Shown: piece by piece, positions 10,263 to 20,500 of the stretch
Position numbering within the stretch: the first letter of the stretch is position 1
Layout: each line of letters starts with the position of its first letter
DNA from: Ichthyophis bannanicus
Lineage: Eukaryota > Chordata > Amphibia > Gymnophiona > Ichthyophiidae
DNA length: 64,000 bases
Assembly: GCA_033557465.1 (NCBI GenBank)
Contig: CM066043.1
Location: 108,862,278 to 108,926,277, forward strand
Direction of reading: 5' to 3'
The notes under the pieces: generated by a model
Told to the model about the DNA's origin: nothing
The model's input: the letters and a program-made list of their open reading frames with translations, nothing else
The model's database searches: none
Made by a program: the position numbers and the translations under genes

Positions 10263-10760
10263 TAAGTCAGTTTGCGACGTCTTCTTTGGTTATTCTCCAG
10301 TTAACAGTATGTGCAGGTCTGATGACGTGAGCTCTCCTTCAGTGGACTCGGTTGCTCCCTCTGGATGACACCTCAGTTCTCTTGGAATCAATAGCAGCCT
10401 TCTGTCAGATTCTATGTATGAGTTAGTCTGCTTGGTGTCTAAAAATATTGCGTTTTTGACAGTGGTGCGACACTGACTGTGGCTTTGCTACTGGGTTGTG
10501 AACTCTGCTTCCAAAGTCCAGTTATTCTGACTTGCCTTTAAAGGGAAGCTTTGTTTGGGAAGAACTTGAAGAAGCTGGTTAAGGATTTGGGGGGGAAATC
10601 CAAACGTTAATGCTTTCCAAAGGATAGGCACAATGGACCTGGGAGAAAGATGGGCATTTCCTCTTCCTCTATTTCCACCAGTTATCCTCATTCTCAATAC
10701 CTGGATCCCCAGAGGTTCCGGCATGCCCATTTGTTTTGCCCCAGAGAGCTCATCTTTGCT
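10263..10760 (+). pseudogene. DIRS beta ORF1, second part
   Basis: In broken frames it encodes TVCAGLMT.ALLQWTRLLP (about 10305-10365), YELVCLVSKNIAFL (about 10417-10460), LWLCYWVVNSASKVQL (about 10475-10525) and then FKGKLCLGRT. These follow, in the same order, alpha ORF1 SICGAWVVRASLRWSQHL, YDLIRALANSMASL, LWLRNWSADGSSKSRL, LKGSCCLERI (13930-14210). At the nucleotide level TTTAAAGGGAAGC and GAAGCTGGTTAAGGATTTGG also match alpha. It is the continuation of the segment that stops at 3390. Confidence 0.65.
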
Positions 10761-10949
10761 TCTTCAGGTTTTTGGTCCTAGGCTCAGTCTTTCATGGGCT
10801 CATGGAATCTGGGAGCCTGTCACCTCCAGGAGTTCCTTCTCTTGTCCAGTCCAATCACAGATTGGTGACTTATTCTGGGGTGCCTCCAATGGGTGGCAGA
10901 TTACATCTCTTCTACTAGGAGTAGGCCTGGATCATAGGCTTGCTTGGTG

Positions 10950-11593
10950 CTAGACACCATATGATATGGCTACGTTCTGGAATGTAGAGAGCCTATCCTG
11001 GATATCTGTGGCTAGGAGGGTCACTGTTTAGACAAAGTTTGAAAGATTGCTCAGTCTATAGGTAGTTCCACTGGTCCCCTCTGCTGAGCGGGGCAAAGAC
11101 TGGTACTCGGTCTCTCTTGTGGTGCCGAAGGAGGATGGGTTCTTCTGTTCGGTTCTCGATCTCAAGGGGGTCAACGCCTACTTGTAAACATTGCACTTCC
11201 GTATGGATAATGTACATTCGGTGATCTGTGTAGGGTGATGCAGAATGAGGAATTTCTCATGTCCCTGGATCGGGCTGAGGCCTATATTCACATTCCTATC
11301 CACAAGGATTAGCATCTCTTCCTCTCTTTACTGTTCTTAGCTCTCATCGTCAGTTTGCCACGCTTCCCTTTGTCCTCGGAAGGCCATTCTCAAAGATCAT
11401 GGGGATGGTGGCCGAGGCACGAGCAGATCTGTATTCACTCTTATCTGGAAGACTGGCTTATTCGAGCCAAGTCACAGTCAGAAGCATCTTGAATGTCATC
11501 CCGAGTGGTGCAATTCCTGGAGAGTCTCAGCTGGGTGATCAACTGTGGGAGGAGTCACTTGTAGCCTTCTCATTCGCTGGAATACCTGGAAGC
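10950..11593 (+). pseudogene. DIRS beta reverse transcriptase, first part
   Basis: Encodes SLVVPKEDGFFCSVLDLKG (11118-11175), then RMDNVHSVI, SLDRAEAYIHIPIHKD (about 11262-11310), YLEDWLIRAKSQSE (about 11440-11485) and FLESLSWVINC...LEYLG (about 11515-11590). The alpha equivalents are IVPKKD...ILDLKGVN, SLDLTEAYLYVPIRA, YLGDWLIRAKS and FLQGLGWVVNPVKSHL...VYLG. The catalytic YLDD box reads YLED. Stops and frameshifts are present. It breaks off at EYLG where DIRS alpha copy 2 begins; FDARVGRFLLPQRV continues at 17993. Confidence 0.7.
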
Positions 11594-11595
11594 AT

Positions 11596-11740
11596 GGTTC
11601 CTTATCGTCCCTCCATTTTAGTCCTCCACCTCTGGGTAGTGCACCTCCTCCTTCAGCTTGGAGACTGTACATATCAAACTTGTGACATCCCTGGATGTAG
11701 CCTGCTGGAATCTCCCATCAGCCACAGTGTGTCCAGTCTC
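11596..11740 (+). repeat. DIRS alpha copy 2 left terminal repeat
   Basis: Reverse complement of 17825-17992: GGTTCCTTATCG, then TTTAGTCCTCCACCTCTGGG, GCACCTCCTCC, CAGCTTGGAGACTG, GATGTAGCCTGCTGGAATCTC. The outermost bases (TTCCTTATCGTCCCTCCA) pair with the left arm of the internal complementary region. Confidence 0.8.
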
Positions 11741-12964
11741 CATGCAGCAGGAGGACGTAGTTGAGCCTAGGTGCTGGGTTCATTAGAGGAACTAATAAGG
11801 AACACTTTAGGGGTTTACTTCATCTAAATTTTAACTTTTAAATTCTACTTTCTTTAAATCCCTTTGCTTAAATTTTGTTTGGTCCCTTTAAATTCTTTAA
11901 AAAAAAAAGAAAAAAAAAAAGGAGAAAGTTAAGGGGATTTAACCTTCCCCTGCTGGGCCAAGACCACTTACTTACTTTGGATCTCTGTCCCTAGAAGGCA
12001 CGGGGGAAAGCTCCTCGGACAGCGCACTCACACAGGCTACCGCGGAGCGTCGGAGCTCCGAGTCTCTACCGGGGGAGTGTGTCCTAGTTCAGCAGAAGCC
12101 CTCGCTGCAGACATTGCTCGCGGGAGCGCTGAGCAACGCCGCGGCTTGCAGGGTACTTCATTTTGCTGGTAAGGTTTATTTTCTGTGTCTGCCCGGCAGT
12201 GAGGGGGAGAACGCTGTCTTCAAGCGCTGGGCAAGTGGTCCCTTTTTCGACGACAAAATATTTCCTGACAGGACCGTGGTCATCTTGAACACGCGGTTTT
12301 CACCGCGTGGCTATTTGGTGCGGCAGTTTGCTTAGAAAACCGCGGCAGGGCCCCGATTTAATTTCTTTCATTTATTTCAAGTTACTTTTGGTGGTTTTTC
12401 ACTTTAATTTATTTTCTTTTACATTTTCCTTACATTTACATTTCTTACTGGCTAGTTTTAGATCCGGGGGGTCCCGGGGTATTTTAAGTAAATTCTCTGA
12501 ATAAGCAGAGATTGAGAGCAATGTTCCCTCTAATTTTCTGTAGGCTGTGTGCGCATAAAATATCAGCTGTGTGCAGCTTTTGAAGGAAGGTTAAATTTTT
12601 GTGCGCCACATAACGACACTTGGAGTAATATACTTTAAAATTTGACTACACGTCAGAATACAGTATGTACACCACATTGATTGCACTAGAAAATATTGTA
12701 GAACTTGTGAAAACCGTAAATACACAACAACTTTAAAATTTTAAGACGTCTCTGTTGTTTTCTATCAGAATCAGAACTGTAATTTTTGTGCGCTCTGTTA
12801 TAAAGTATGTGCGCTCGCTCGGCGAGGTGTGTGCGCGCGCACACGCGCACAGCTTAGAGGGAACAGTGATTGAGAGTATTTTTTTTTTTTTAATAGCATA
12901 GTTGGGGACACAGCCTGATTGTCTGCTGTTTCTGTCTGACCAGGCATTGTGAGCGGCTCAGCAC
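11741..12964 (+). other. DIRS alpha copy 2 5' UTR
   Basis: No coding match. Contains A- and T-rich stretches (11820-11920, 12360-12450), a GC-rich block (11990-12330) and the MITE insertion. ORF1 starts at 12965. Confidence 0.5.
12519..12868. mobile_element. hAT-type MITE, copy 1
   Basis: A 350-bp non-autonomous element with ends CAATGTTCCCTCTAA and TTAGAGGGAACAGTG (inverted, one mismatch) and a perfect 8-bp target duplication ATTGAGAG at 12511-12518 and 12869-12876, as expected for hAT. The inner right end is CG-rich alternating purine/pyrimidine (GTGTGCGCGCGCACACGCGC), a potential hairpin. It has no coding capacity. A second copy begins at 55251. Confidence 0.9.
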
Positions 12965-14463
12965 ATGTCAGTGCGTCCGCAGTGCGTGGTCTGTGGCACC
13001 CACAGAGGTATGGTCGAGGACACCGGCATCTGTCGGGGCTGTGCTGCTGTGTTGGCTAGTGTGGAACAGCAGATGGAGAGTACAGCAGTCCCTGCGCTCC
13101 AAGGAGCATTCTCGGGGATAGAGGGGGAAGCGGGTTTAAGCACCCAGACTATCCCTGGCCCGGAAACATCAGCAGGTCCTCCTGGTGCATCCCCCGGGCT
13201 AGGATCCGGGCCGCAGCTGGGGGATTTTTGTCCTGACTTCGTCTTGTTAATGCATCAAGCGTTCTGTTTGAGGCATCAGGGTAGAGTTCCTGAGCCCTTA
13301 CCTTTTTCCTCGGCTATGCAGCAGTCCAGGGTAGGGGATGGGGTGAGCGTCTCCCAGAGTCCCCCAAAGAAGCCCCGCCTTCCTAACCAGTCACTTTCTG
13401 ATTTGGGATGGATCGAGGCAGAGGAGGCAGAGTTGGAACTCGATGCAGACATAGAAGAATTAGAAGAAGGGGAAATACCGGAGCCTGAAGATCAGGCAAA
13501 AATCATTTGAGTGTTTCGGAAGGACGAGCTGACGGCACTAATTACGGAATCCCTTCAGATGCTGAAGCTCACTACGACGCAACCAGCAGAGGAAGAAGAT
13601 GTGGATGATCCTGTCATTCAGGCAGTGCGTCAAGCACAAGTAGTGTTCCCCGTCCACCGGGTGGTAGATCGGATGATCCAGGATGAGTGGGACCAGCCAG
13701 AGGTCATCCTCAGAGGGGTTTCGGACCATGAACCGCCTCTTTCCCTTGGCAGATAAGAACAAAGATGTTCCGCTTGCCGCGGATTTATGTAGCAGTATCC
13801 GCGGTTATAAAAAAAAAGACCACTATACCGGTGGAAGGTAGCACGGCCTTAAAGGATGCGCAGGATAGGAAGGTGGATGGGTTGTTGAAACAATTCTTCG
13901 AAGCGGATGCGCTGTCCTTGCAGGCTTCCATCTGTGGAGCTTGGGTGGTGAGGGCCAGCCTTAGGTGGTCTCAACACTTGCGGCAGTCAGCCCATTTGGA
14001 GCAGAAAAGTGTAAGGGAACTGGAGCGTTTGGAATCGGGGTCGACTTATTTGGCGGATGTGCACTACGACCTGATCAGAGCATTAGCAAACAGCATGGCT
14101 TCACTGGTGGCCGCCTGGAGATCCCTGTGGCTCAGGAATTGGTCGGCCGATGGGTCATCCAAATCGCGACTTAGTAAGCCCCGTTTAAAGGGAAGCTGCT
14201 GTTTGGAGAGAATCTTGACAAGCTGGTTAAGGATTTAGGGGAGTCCAAGGGTGGAAGGCCTTCCGGAGGACAAGCCTAAGCAAGGAAAATTCTCTCCGGC
14301 CTTTCGGGGTCAGTTTAGAGATTTCAGGAGATTTCGTACTTCTCGTTTGGGTGCTTTCCAAAGGGGAAGATTTGCTTCTCGGGCCCAGGGGTTTCGTGGG
14401 TTTCACGGAGCAAGTAGAGGATTTGCAGCGACATCTTCTGGTGCTGCTCGAAAGCCACAATGA
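12965..14463 (+). pseudogene. DIRS alpha ORF1 (Gag-like structural protein)
   Basis: ATG at 12965. The N-terminus has two Cys pairs (CVVC and CRGC, residues 6-28), followed by a Pro/Gly-rich linker and an acidic stretch (about residues 150-175). The conserved core is VFPVHRVVDRMIQDEW...ALKDAQDRKVDGLLK...SICGAWVVRASLRW...YDLIRALANSMASLVAAWRSLW, and the C-terminus is rich in R, G and F (RGRFASRAQGFRGFHGASRG), a likely RNA-binding tail. An in-frame TGA at 13508-13510 and frameshifts near 13750 and 14200 break it. By family it packages the element RNA. Confidence 0.75.
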
Positions 14464-14639
14464 AAGGAGGCGGGTCCCGGCAGAAAGTCAACTAATAGGA
14501 GGAAGGCTTTGGGGTTTTCTTTCTGCTTGGACCCAAATAACATCCGACCAGTGGGTACTGGAGATCATTCGTGAAGGTTATGCGCTGGATTTGGCGAGGC
14601 CTGTACTGGACTCCTTCGTGATGTCACCCTGCAGGGGTC

Positions 14640-16340
14640 AACCAAAGTCCCCTAGCAGTTCGGCAGACCCTGGACTGGCTCTTGCAGTTGGGAGCCATCG
14701 TACCGGTGCCGGTTGTGGAATACGGCATGGGACGATACTCCATTTATTTTATTGTGCCAAAGAAAGACTGATCCCTTCGACCAATCCTAGATCTCAAAGG
14801 GGTAAATCGTTGTCTTTGCTTACCGCATTTCAGAATGGAAACACTGCAGTCCGTCATTGTAGCGGTACGTCAGGGAGAGTATCTGACGTCCCTCGATCTC
14901 ACGGAGGCGTATCTATATGTCCCGATCAGAGCGTCTCATCAAAAGTTCTTGCGGTTTGCGCTCCCTTGGGGACATTATCAGTTCCAAGCATTGCCCTTCG
15001 GTTTCGCGACAGCTCTGTGAATTTTCACCAAAATCACGGTAGTGGTAGCGGCGGTCCTGTGCAAGGAAGGGGTCTTAGTTTATCCATACCTCGGCGATTG
15101 GTTGATTCGGGCAAAGTCCAAAGACGAGAGCGAGCGGGCTACAGACAAGGTGGTGTACTTTCTGCAGGGACTTGGCTGGGTTGTCAATCCAGTCAAAAGC
15201 CATCTGGTTCCGTCTCAAGTTCTCGTGTATCTGGGGGTAAAGTTCGACACTCAGAAAGGGGCGGTGTTTCTGACGGAGCAGAGAGCCCAAGCACTTCAAA
15301 AGCTGGTGCGCGGTTTCAGGTCCGTTCCAGTGCCCACTGCGTGCAGTTACCTTCGTGTGCTGGGAACAATGGCTGCGACATTAGAGGTAGTTCCGTGGGC
15401 CAGATTTCATATGAGACCGTTACAGCGATCGTTGCTTCGCCGTTGGTCACGTCCGTTCAACGAGTCGGACTGTTGTCTCCCTTGCCCTCTTCGGGTCAGA
15501 CAGTCCCTTCGGTGGTGGCTGTTACCCACGTCTCTGTGAGCGGGAATGCCCCTGGAGCAGCCGGAATGGATCCCACTACTGACGGATGCATGTCTGACAG
15601 AGTGGGGAGCGCATTGCAGAGAGGCCTTTGCACAAGGCGCATGGTTGGCGGAAGAGAGCAGATGGTCCATCAATCGCCTGGAGCTGAGAGCAGTGTTCCT
15701 GGCCCTGCAAAGGTTCGAAACTGCGGTGACAGGGCGAGCGGTACAGGTGCTGTCCGACAATGCCGCGACAGTGGCCTACATAAATCGGCAGGGCAGTACA
15801 GGAAGTGTGGCCATGGAAATAGAGGCAGAGGGGCTGTTTGCTTGCAAACGCATCTCTATCCAAGAAATCTCGGTGGCCCACATTGCAGGAAAGGACAACG
15901 TGATGGTGGATTTTCTCAGCAGGGTCCGAGTGGATGCCGGGGAATGGGAGTTGCATCCGGACGTATTCGCGCAAATAGTTCACTGGTGGGGAACACGCCG
16001 GTCATGGACCTGATGGTGACATTCTGGTTAGCGAAATAGTCGTTTCTTCAGCAGGCGACGGGAGACCATGTCGGAAGGAATCGACGCCCTAATACAGCCT
16101 TGGCCGTCGACAGGTCTCCTCTGTCTTCCCACCGTGGGCACTCATCGGGCGCGTAGTTCAGCACATCGAAGCGCATCTGGGATGAGTGCTGTTAGTGGCT
16201 CCGGACTGGCTGAGGCGCCCGTGGTACGCCGATCTCATGAGGTTGCTCGACGGGGTTCCTTGGAGATTGCCGACGTCGGAGGGACTGTTGATACAGGGTC
16301 TGTTGCAAATGCCTCAGGCAGATCGATTCTCACTTACGGC
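14640..16340 (+). pseudogene. DIRS alpha reverse transcriptase / RNase H / methyltransferase-like protein
   Basis: Reverse transcriptase: IVPKKD..LRPILDLKG (about 14750-14800), SLDLTEAYLYVPI (about 14890), LPFGFATA (about 14990) and YPYLGDWLI (15081-15107), where the first catalytic Asp of the YLDD box is Gly (15093-15095). RNase H: LLTDACLTEWGAH (15576-15614), NRLELRAV, SDNAATVAYINRQ and AGKDNVMVDFLSR supply the acidic residues. The methyltransferase-like tail follows (LHPDVF.QIVHWWG..VMDL, then VVRRSHEVARRGS and WPLKGQG in shifting frames). In-frame TGA codons at 15018-15020 and 15537-15539 and frameshifts after 16000 inactivate it. Confidence 0.8.
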
Positions 16341-17400
16341 CTGGCCATTGAAAGGGCAAGGTTAAGGAAGAAAGGTTACTCCAGATCGGTCATTGCAACA
16401 TTGCCTCAGGCACAGAAACTGTCAACATCGTTGACTTATGTGTGCATTTAGCTCGTGTTTGAAGATTGGTGCTCGAGGCACCAAGTCCGCGCCACTACAG
16501 CGTCCGTGCCTTTGGTGTTAAGTTTCCTGCAGGACAGATTCGAAAGAGGTCTGGCAGCCAGTTCTTTGAAAGTTCAATTGGCGGCCCTATCATGTTAGAG
16601 GTAACGTCCAAGGAGTGTCCCTAGGGGCTCATGTTGATGTGGTGCGTTTCCTTAAAGCGGTTACCAGGATACGGCCTTCTCATAGGGTTACGGTTCCGCC
16701 ATGGGACCTCAACTTGGTTTTAGGAGCACTGGTAAAGGAACCTTTTGAGCCCTAAACCAAGCGTCTGTCAGGGATTTGACTTTAAAAAACAGTGTGTTTG
16801 GTTGCCATCTGTTCGGCATGGCGCATTTCGGAGTTGCAGGCCCTGTCATGTCGAGAGCCTTTTTTGTGCTTTTCAAGTGAGAAGGTGGTTCTTCGGCCTG
16901 TCCCATCCTTTTTGCCAAAGGTGTCATCGCCATTTCATTTGAATCAAACGGTGTCGTTACCAGTCTTACAGTCAGGAGCGGCACACGTTGCCGAACAAGG
17001 CTTACGGCGCTTGGACATAAAGAGGGTACTGCAAAGATATTTGGCGGTCTCCGAATCTTACCGCAAATCGGATCATCTTTTTGTGGTGTTCGGGGGTCCA
17101 AGGAAAGGGGAGGCGGCCGCGAAAGCCTCCATTTCCCGATGGATTAAGGAGGCAATTGTGTCAGCCTATATTTTGCAGGGACGCCCAGCGCCGGTGGGCT
17201 TGAGAGCTCACTCCACTAGAGCGCAAGCAGCTTCCTGGGAGGAACACAGTCTGGTTCCGCCGGTGGAGATTTGTAGAGCGGCCATTTGGTCCTCTCTTCA
17301 TACTTTCAGCAAGCACTACCGCCTTGATGTGCTAGCGGCGAATGATGCCTGTTTTGGGTCGGCGGTTTTGCATGCCGGCTGGAAGGGTCCCTCCCATTAG
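16341..17400 (+). pseudogene. DIRS alpha tyrosine recombinase
   Basis: The N-terminal part (ATLPQAQKLSTSLTYVC, VPLVLSFLQDRFERGL) is frameshifted. The catalytic part is open at 16792-17400 (202 codons) and has all expected residues: Arg in SAWRISELQ (16822-16824), HxxR in RAHSTRAQA (17209-17220), and His-Tyr in TFSKHYRLDV (17314-17319), the Tyr being the nucleophile. The enzyme family integrates circular DIRS cDNA without target duplication. The gene closes with GPSH and a TAG directly before the internal complementary region. Confidence 0.8.
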
Positions 17401-17410
17401 TACTGCTCTG

Positions 17411-17522
17411 TTACATCCCAGAGGTGGAGGACTAAACTGGAGGGACGATAAGGAGATAGAAATTACACTTACCTGGTAAGTGTAGTTCCTTGAGTAACTC
17501 CAGTTTAGTCCTCATTCCCGCC
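17411..17522 (+). repeat. DIRS alpha copy 2 internal complementary region
   Basis: CAGAGGTGGAGGACTAAACT...GGACGATAAGG pairs with the start of the left repeat. CTGGTAAGTGTAGTTCCTTG...GGAATG-type sequence pairs with the end of the right repeat. It sits immediately after the recombinase stop. Confidence 0.8.
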
Positions 17523-17804
17523 CAGGGAGTAATTTGCTTATCAGGGCAAGTTCAAGGGAGTGAAATGCAGAGTCTACAGGTGAGTGTTGCTTTAATGAGA
17601 CTTAGTCATTCTAATTCTCTCCTCTTTGACATGTCGGTGCTTCCTCTTCAGGGTCTCTGGTTTGGCAGTGGAGGGGGTGAGGTAAAAAAAAAAAAATCAT
17701 CCTCACACTTTCCTTTGAAAGGGGAGGTTAATGGTTTGAAAAGTTACCGGTTGTACCTTTAATTGGAGTTTAAGATTCATTACTATGTTAGCTACTTGTT
17801 TGTT
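17523..17804 (+). other. DIRS alpha copy 2 3' spacer
   Basis: Non-coding sequence between the internal complementary region and the right repeat, with an A run at 17684-17695. The same position in copy 1 is 1434-1744. Confidence 0.5.
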
Positions 17805-17992
17805 GCTCTTTTGAGTCTGCTTTGTCAATAGTTCACTGGGGCTGATGGGAGATTCCAGCAGGCTACATCCAGTGATGTCACAAGTTTGACATGTCCAGTC
17901 TCCAAGCTGCAGGAGGAGGTGCACTACCCAGAGGTGGAGGACTAAACTGGAGTTACTCGAGGAACCACAATTACCAGGTAAGTGTAATTTCT
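17805..17992 (+). repeat. DIRS alpha copy 2 right terminal repeat
   Basis: Inverted match to 11596-11740, and direct match to 1745-1937 of copy 1. It ends in ACCACAATTACCAGGTAAGT; DIRS beta coding sequence (FDARVG) begins at once afterwards. Confidence 0.8.
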
Positions 17993-18640
17993 ATTTTGAC
18001 GCTCGTGTGGGCAGGTTTCTCTTGCCCCAAAGAGTGTGCAAAGGCTATTGTTTCAGCTGGTAGTCTTAGGGATGCAGCAGGCTTCGAGGGTTTGGGATTG
18101 ATGTCCCCATCCATCTGAAATCTGTAGGCAATCAAAATGGTTCCTTCGACTGCTACAAAGTTCCTTTCTTTCCTGCTGGTCTCCAAGCTCTCGGGAGTTT
18201 GAGGCCAGGCCTCCTCTCCTTTCCTTGGTAAGTATGTCTGCATTGATGGGGACAGCCCCAGCATCTGCAGAAGACTATGCCACTAGATGATCCTTTGTGG
18301 CTCCTCCTGTTAATGGATGGCAGCCTGATTGGCTGGGGAGCACATTGTGAGGATCAGACTGCTCAGGGACATTGGAAAAGCCAGGAGGTAGCATGGCCCA
18401 TCAACCACCTGGAAGCAAGGGCTATTCACTTGACTTTATTACATCTTCAGTCCTTGGTCCACGTGTTCTCAGACAACAGGTGGTGTATGTCAACCAGCAA
18501 GGGAGCACAAAGCGTGTTGGAGTAGCCTTGGAAACTGTTGTCCTGTTCTCCTGGACAGAAAGGAACTTCTGGCTCATTTTGCACAACACATTGTGTGTTG
18601 ACATTGTGAAAGCAGACTTCTCTGTCACCAGTCTCCTGAT
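17993..18640 (+). pseudogene. DIRS beta reverse transcriptase end and RNase H
   Basis: FDARVGRFLLPQRVCKG continues the reverse transcriptase cut at 11593 (alpha: FDTQKGAVFLTEQRAQAL). RNase H then follows at 18277-18540: LLLMDGSLIGWGAH, INHLEARAIHLTLL, VHVFSDN, then STSKGAQS. The first Asp is kept (MDGS for TDAC), as are Glu (LEAR) and the middle Asp (FSDN). The frame is broken around 18060, 18220 and 18480. It is the same domain order as in alpha. Confidence 0.65.
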
Positions 18641-18649
18641 CCTGGGGTA

Positions 18650-19060
18650 TGGGAATTGAGCCATTTAGCATTTTTCATAGATTCTGTACCTTGGGGTCAT
18701 CCTGAGATCTATTGGTGATCCAGTTCAATGCCAAAGTGCACAGATTCTTCAGTCACCGCAAGGAGGGCAAGCTTCAAGGATGTCAGTGCCCTGACCAAAT
18801 TGCCGTATGTGTTCCCTCCATGGCTGCTTGTGTGATGTTTGTTTGCTTTGCTGCATAGCGATACCCAGGCTTGGTTGTCCTGGTAGCTCTAGATTGGCCA
18901 TGGATGCCATGGTTTGGGGACCTGGTGCAGCTCCTGTGGGAACTTCCTCTGTGACTTTCTACAGCCTAGGGGCTGTTGCATCGGGTACCGGTTCTTCTGG
19001 ATAACCAGGCTCCCATCTTGCTTATGGTCTGGCTCATAAGAACTATTCTGCTGTGGCTTT
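18650..19060 (+). pseudogene. DIRS beta methyltransferase-like domain
   Basis: Broken frames encode WELSHLAFF...SVPWGHPEI (about 18655-18705), ALTKLPYVFPPWLLV (about 18788-18832) and VALDWPWMPWFGDLVQLLWELPL (about 18880-18950). These fit the DIRS Pol tail motifs FPP..L and APDWPRRPWYADLMRLL of alpha. Confidence 0.55.
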
Positions 19061-20035
19061 TATGCTTTTGAAAACAAGGAGAGGTTCTGCCAGCCTTGCC
19101 TATGTGTGTCTGTGCCTATTTGAGTGCTGGTGCCATGAACGACAGATTGGTCCTAGTATGACTGAGCACCCTCCCCCCCTTCCTTGCTTACTTTCTTCAG
19201 GATGGCCTTGTCAATGGCCTGTCCTAATTACTGAATGTTGAGGTGGCAGAATTGTCATGTTATAGGGGGCCGGTGGCAGGGCAGTCTATAACCTCGCACC
19301 CAAATGTGTTTAGTTTCCTTCAGGGGATGTGTCCTCCGTTGTGTTCAGTCATTCCTTCTTGGAATCTCTGCTTAGTTTTCCATACCTTGATGTCTGAGCC
19401 CTTTGAGCCCCTGATGCAGGTCACTCTTAAAGATTTGTCCCTTAAGACCATTTTGTTGCATTCTGCTCGGCAAGACCTATCTCCAAGTTGCATGCATTGC
19501 CATGAAGGGATCCTTGGTTGTCCTTTTCAGAGGTGGCCATGTATGTTTGGCCCGACATCCCCCCTCCTTTTTTGCCCAAGATGCCATCCTTTCATGTTAT
19601 CAGATGGTCGCTCTGCTGTCCTTTTCTAAGGAATGGTGCCAAAAAAAGGATAAGGACCTTTGCGTGGTGGATGTCAAGGGAGCACTTCTCCATTATCTCA
19701 AGGTCACTAACTCCTTTTACAGGTCAGACCATTTGTTTGTGCTGTTTACAGACCAATTTAAGGGTAATTTGGTCTCTGCTTTGGGATGGTGAATCAAGGC
19801 ATCCATTGCCTCAGCATATCAAAGAACTGGCTCGTTATGGAGGATTTACAGGCGCACAAGCATCCTCTTCGGCATAGCACATATTAGTCATCCTTTAAGA
19901 CATTTGTCGGGTGGTAGTGTTGGCATCACCTTCCACTTTTGTTAAGCACTACTACTTGGATGTCCACGCTCAGGTGGACACAGCCTTTGGCTTAGTGGTC
20001 TTGAAAGCTGCTATGTCTTCCTGCCCATTGGAAAC
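19061..20035 (+). pseudogene. DIRS beta tyrosine recombinase
   Basis: Recognisable segments: VEVAELSCYRG (about 19232), LMQVTLKDLSLKTILLHSARQ (about 19413), DVKGALLHYLKVTNSFYRSDHLFVLF (19670-19747) and a decayed C-terminus ending ALLLGCPRSGG (about 19945), where alpha has KHYRLDVLAAND. The catalytic Arg, His and Tyr blocks are damaged and the frame is broken repeatedly, so it is clearly non-functional. Confidence 0.6.
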
Positions 20036-20047
20036 ATAGCTTTGGTA

Positions 20048-20170
20048 TGTCCCACTTGTCTGGACTGATCTAGTAAGACATGGAAGGTGACATTTTACTT
20101 TCCAGGTAATGTCCTTTCCTTGAATCTTGCTAGACCAGTCTAGAACCCTCTTCTGTGACCTAGTATGGTC
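20048..20170 (+). repeat. DIRS beta internal complementary region
   Basis: CTTGTCTGGACTGATCTAGT...ACTTTCCAGGTAATGTCC and TTCCTTGAATCTTGCTAGAC lie just after the recombinase, with the same layout as in alpha. The right arm pairs with GATCTAGCAGGACTCAAGG in the right repeat at 20460. Confidence 0.55.
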
Positions 20171-20454
20171 TATTATGTTTTTCCCACTCTTGGCCCTGTG
20201 GACCCCTTAACCTCTTGACAGGTCTTGTCTGACAATGGTCCTGCACATACCTTAGTTATGGTTTCTTATTCTGTTGAACCTTGTCACCCTCACTGAGACT
20301 GTGTGGGTGGTCAGGAATTCTTGACCACGTGCTTGGGTACAAATACTGAAGTGTGCATCTAGCTGCATCTGTGATTATAGGAGGATGAAATCATAAACCT
20401 CTAGAATATTTTCTGTCTCCACCTCTACTGGTAGGGGGGCACAACCCACTTTTC

Positions 20455-20500
20455 CTGACAGATCTAGCAGGACTCAAGGAAAGGACTTTATCCATTAAGT
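20455..20500 (+). repeat. DIRS beta right terminal repeat end
   Basis: GATCTAGCAGGACTCAAGG and AAAGGACTTTATCC are the reverse complement of the right arm of the internal complementary region at 20110-20150. This gives the approximate 3' end of the element. Confidence 0.45.

Larger units (their letters stand above)
11594..17992 (+). mobile_element. DIRS-type retrotransposon, family alpha, copy 2 (near complete)
   Basis: A 6.4-kb element bounded by inverted terminal repeats, with ORF1, reverse transcriptase / RNase H / methyltransferase-like ORF, tyrosine recombinase, internal complementary region and right repeat in order. It interrupts DIRS beta reverse transcriptase within codons for EYLG...FDAR. 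The reading frames are broken by several stops and frameshifts, but all domains are recognisable, so it is intermediate in age. A hAT MITE sits in its 5' UTR (12519-12868). Confidence 0.85.
1938..20500 (+). mobile_element. Old DIRS-type retrotransposon, family beta, split by two insertions
   Basis: Diverged DIRS coding sequence appears in order on the plus strand: ORF1 (about 3040-3390, then 10263-10760), reverse transcriptase (10950-11593, then 17993-18270), RNase H (18277-18525), methyltransferase-like domain (18650-19060), tyrosine recombinase (19061-20035), internal complementary region and right repeat (20048-20500). The interruptions at 3391-10262 (LINE) and 11594-17992 (DIRS alpha) explain the gaps, because the protein homology resumes on the other side of each. 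The left limit is uncertain; no left terminal repeat is seen, so alpha copy 1 may lie inside or beside its 5' UTR. Confidence 0.7.

Noticed and set aside
12820..12850. GC/GT alternating tract as an independent microsatellite
   Set aside because: It lies inside the MITE's right end and is bounded by its inverted repeat and target duplication.
14351..16039. A 562-codon open frame across DIRS alpha
   Set aside because: It is in a different frame from the reverse transcriptase/RNase H motifs; its translation is Ser/Gly/Arg-rich without domains. Treated as a shadow of the real gene.
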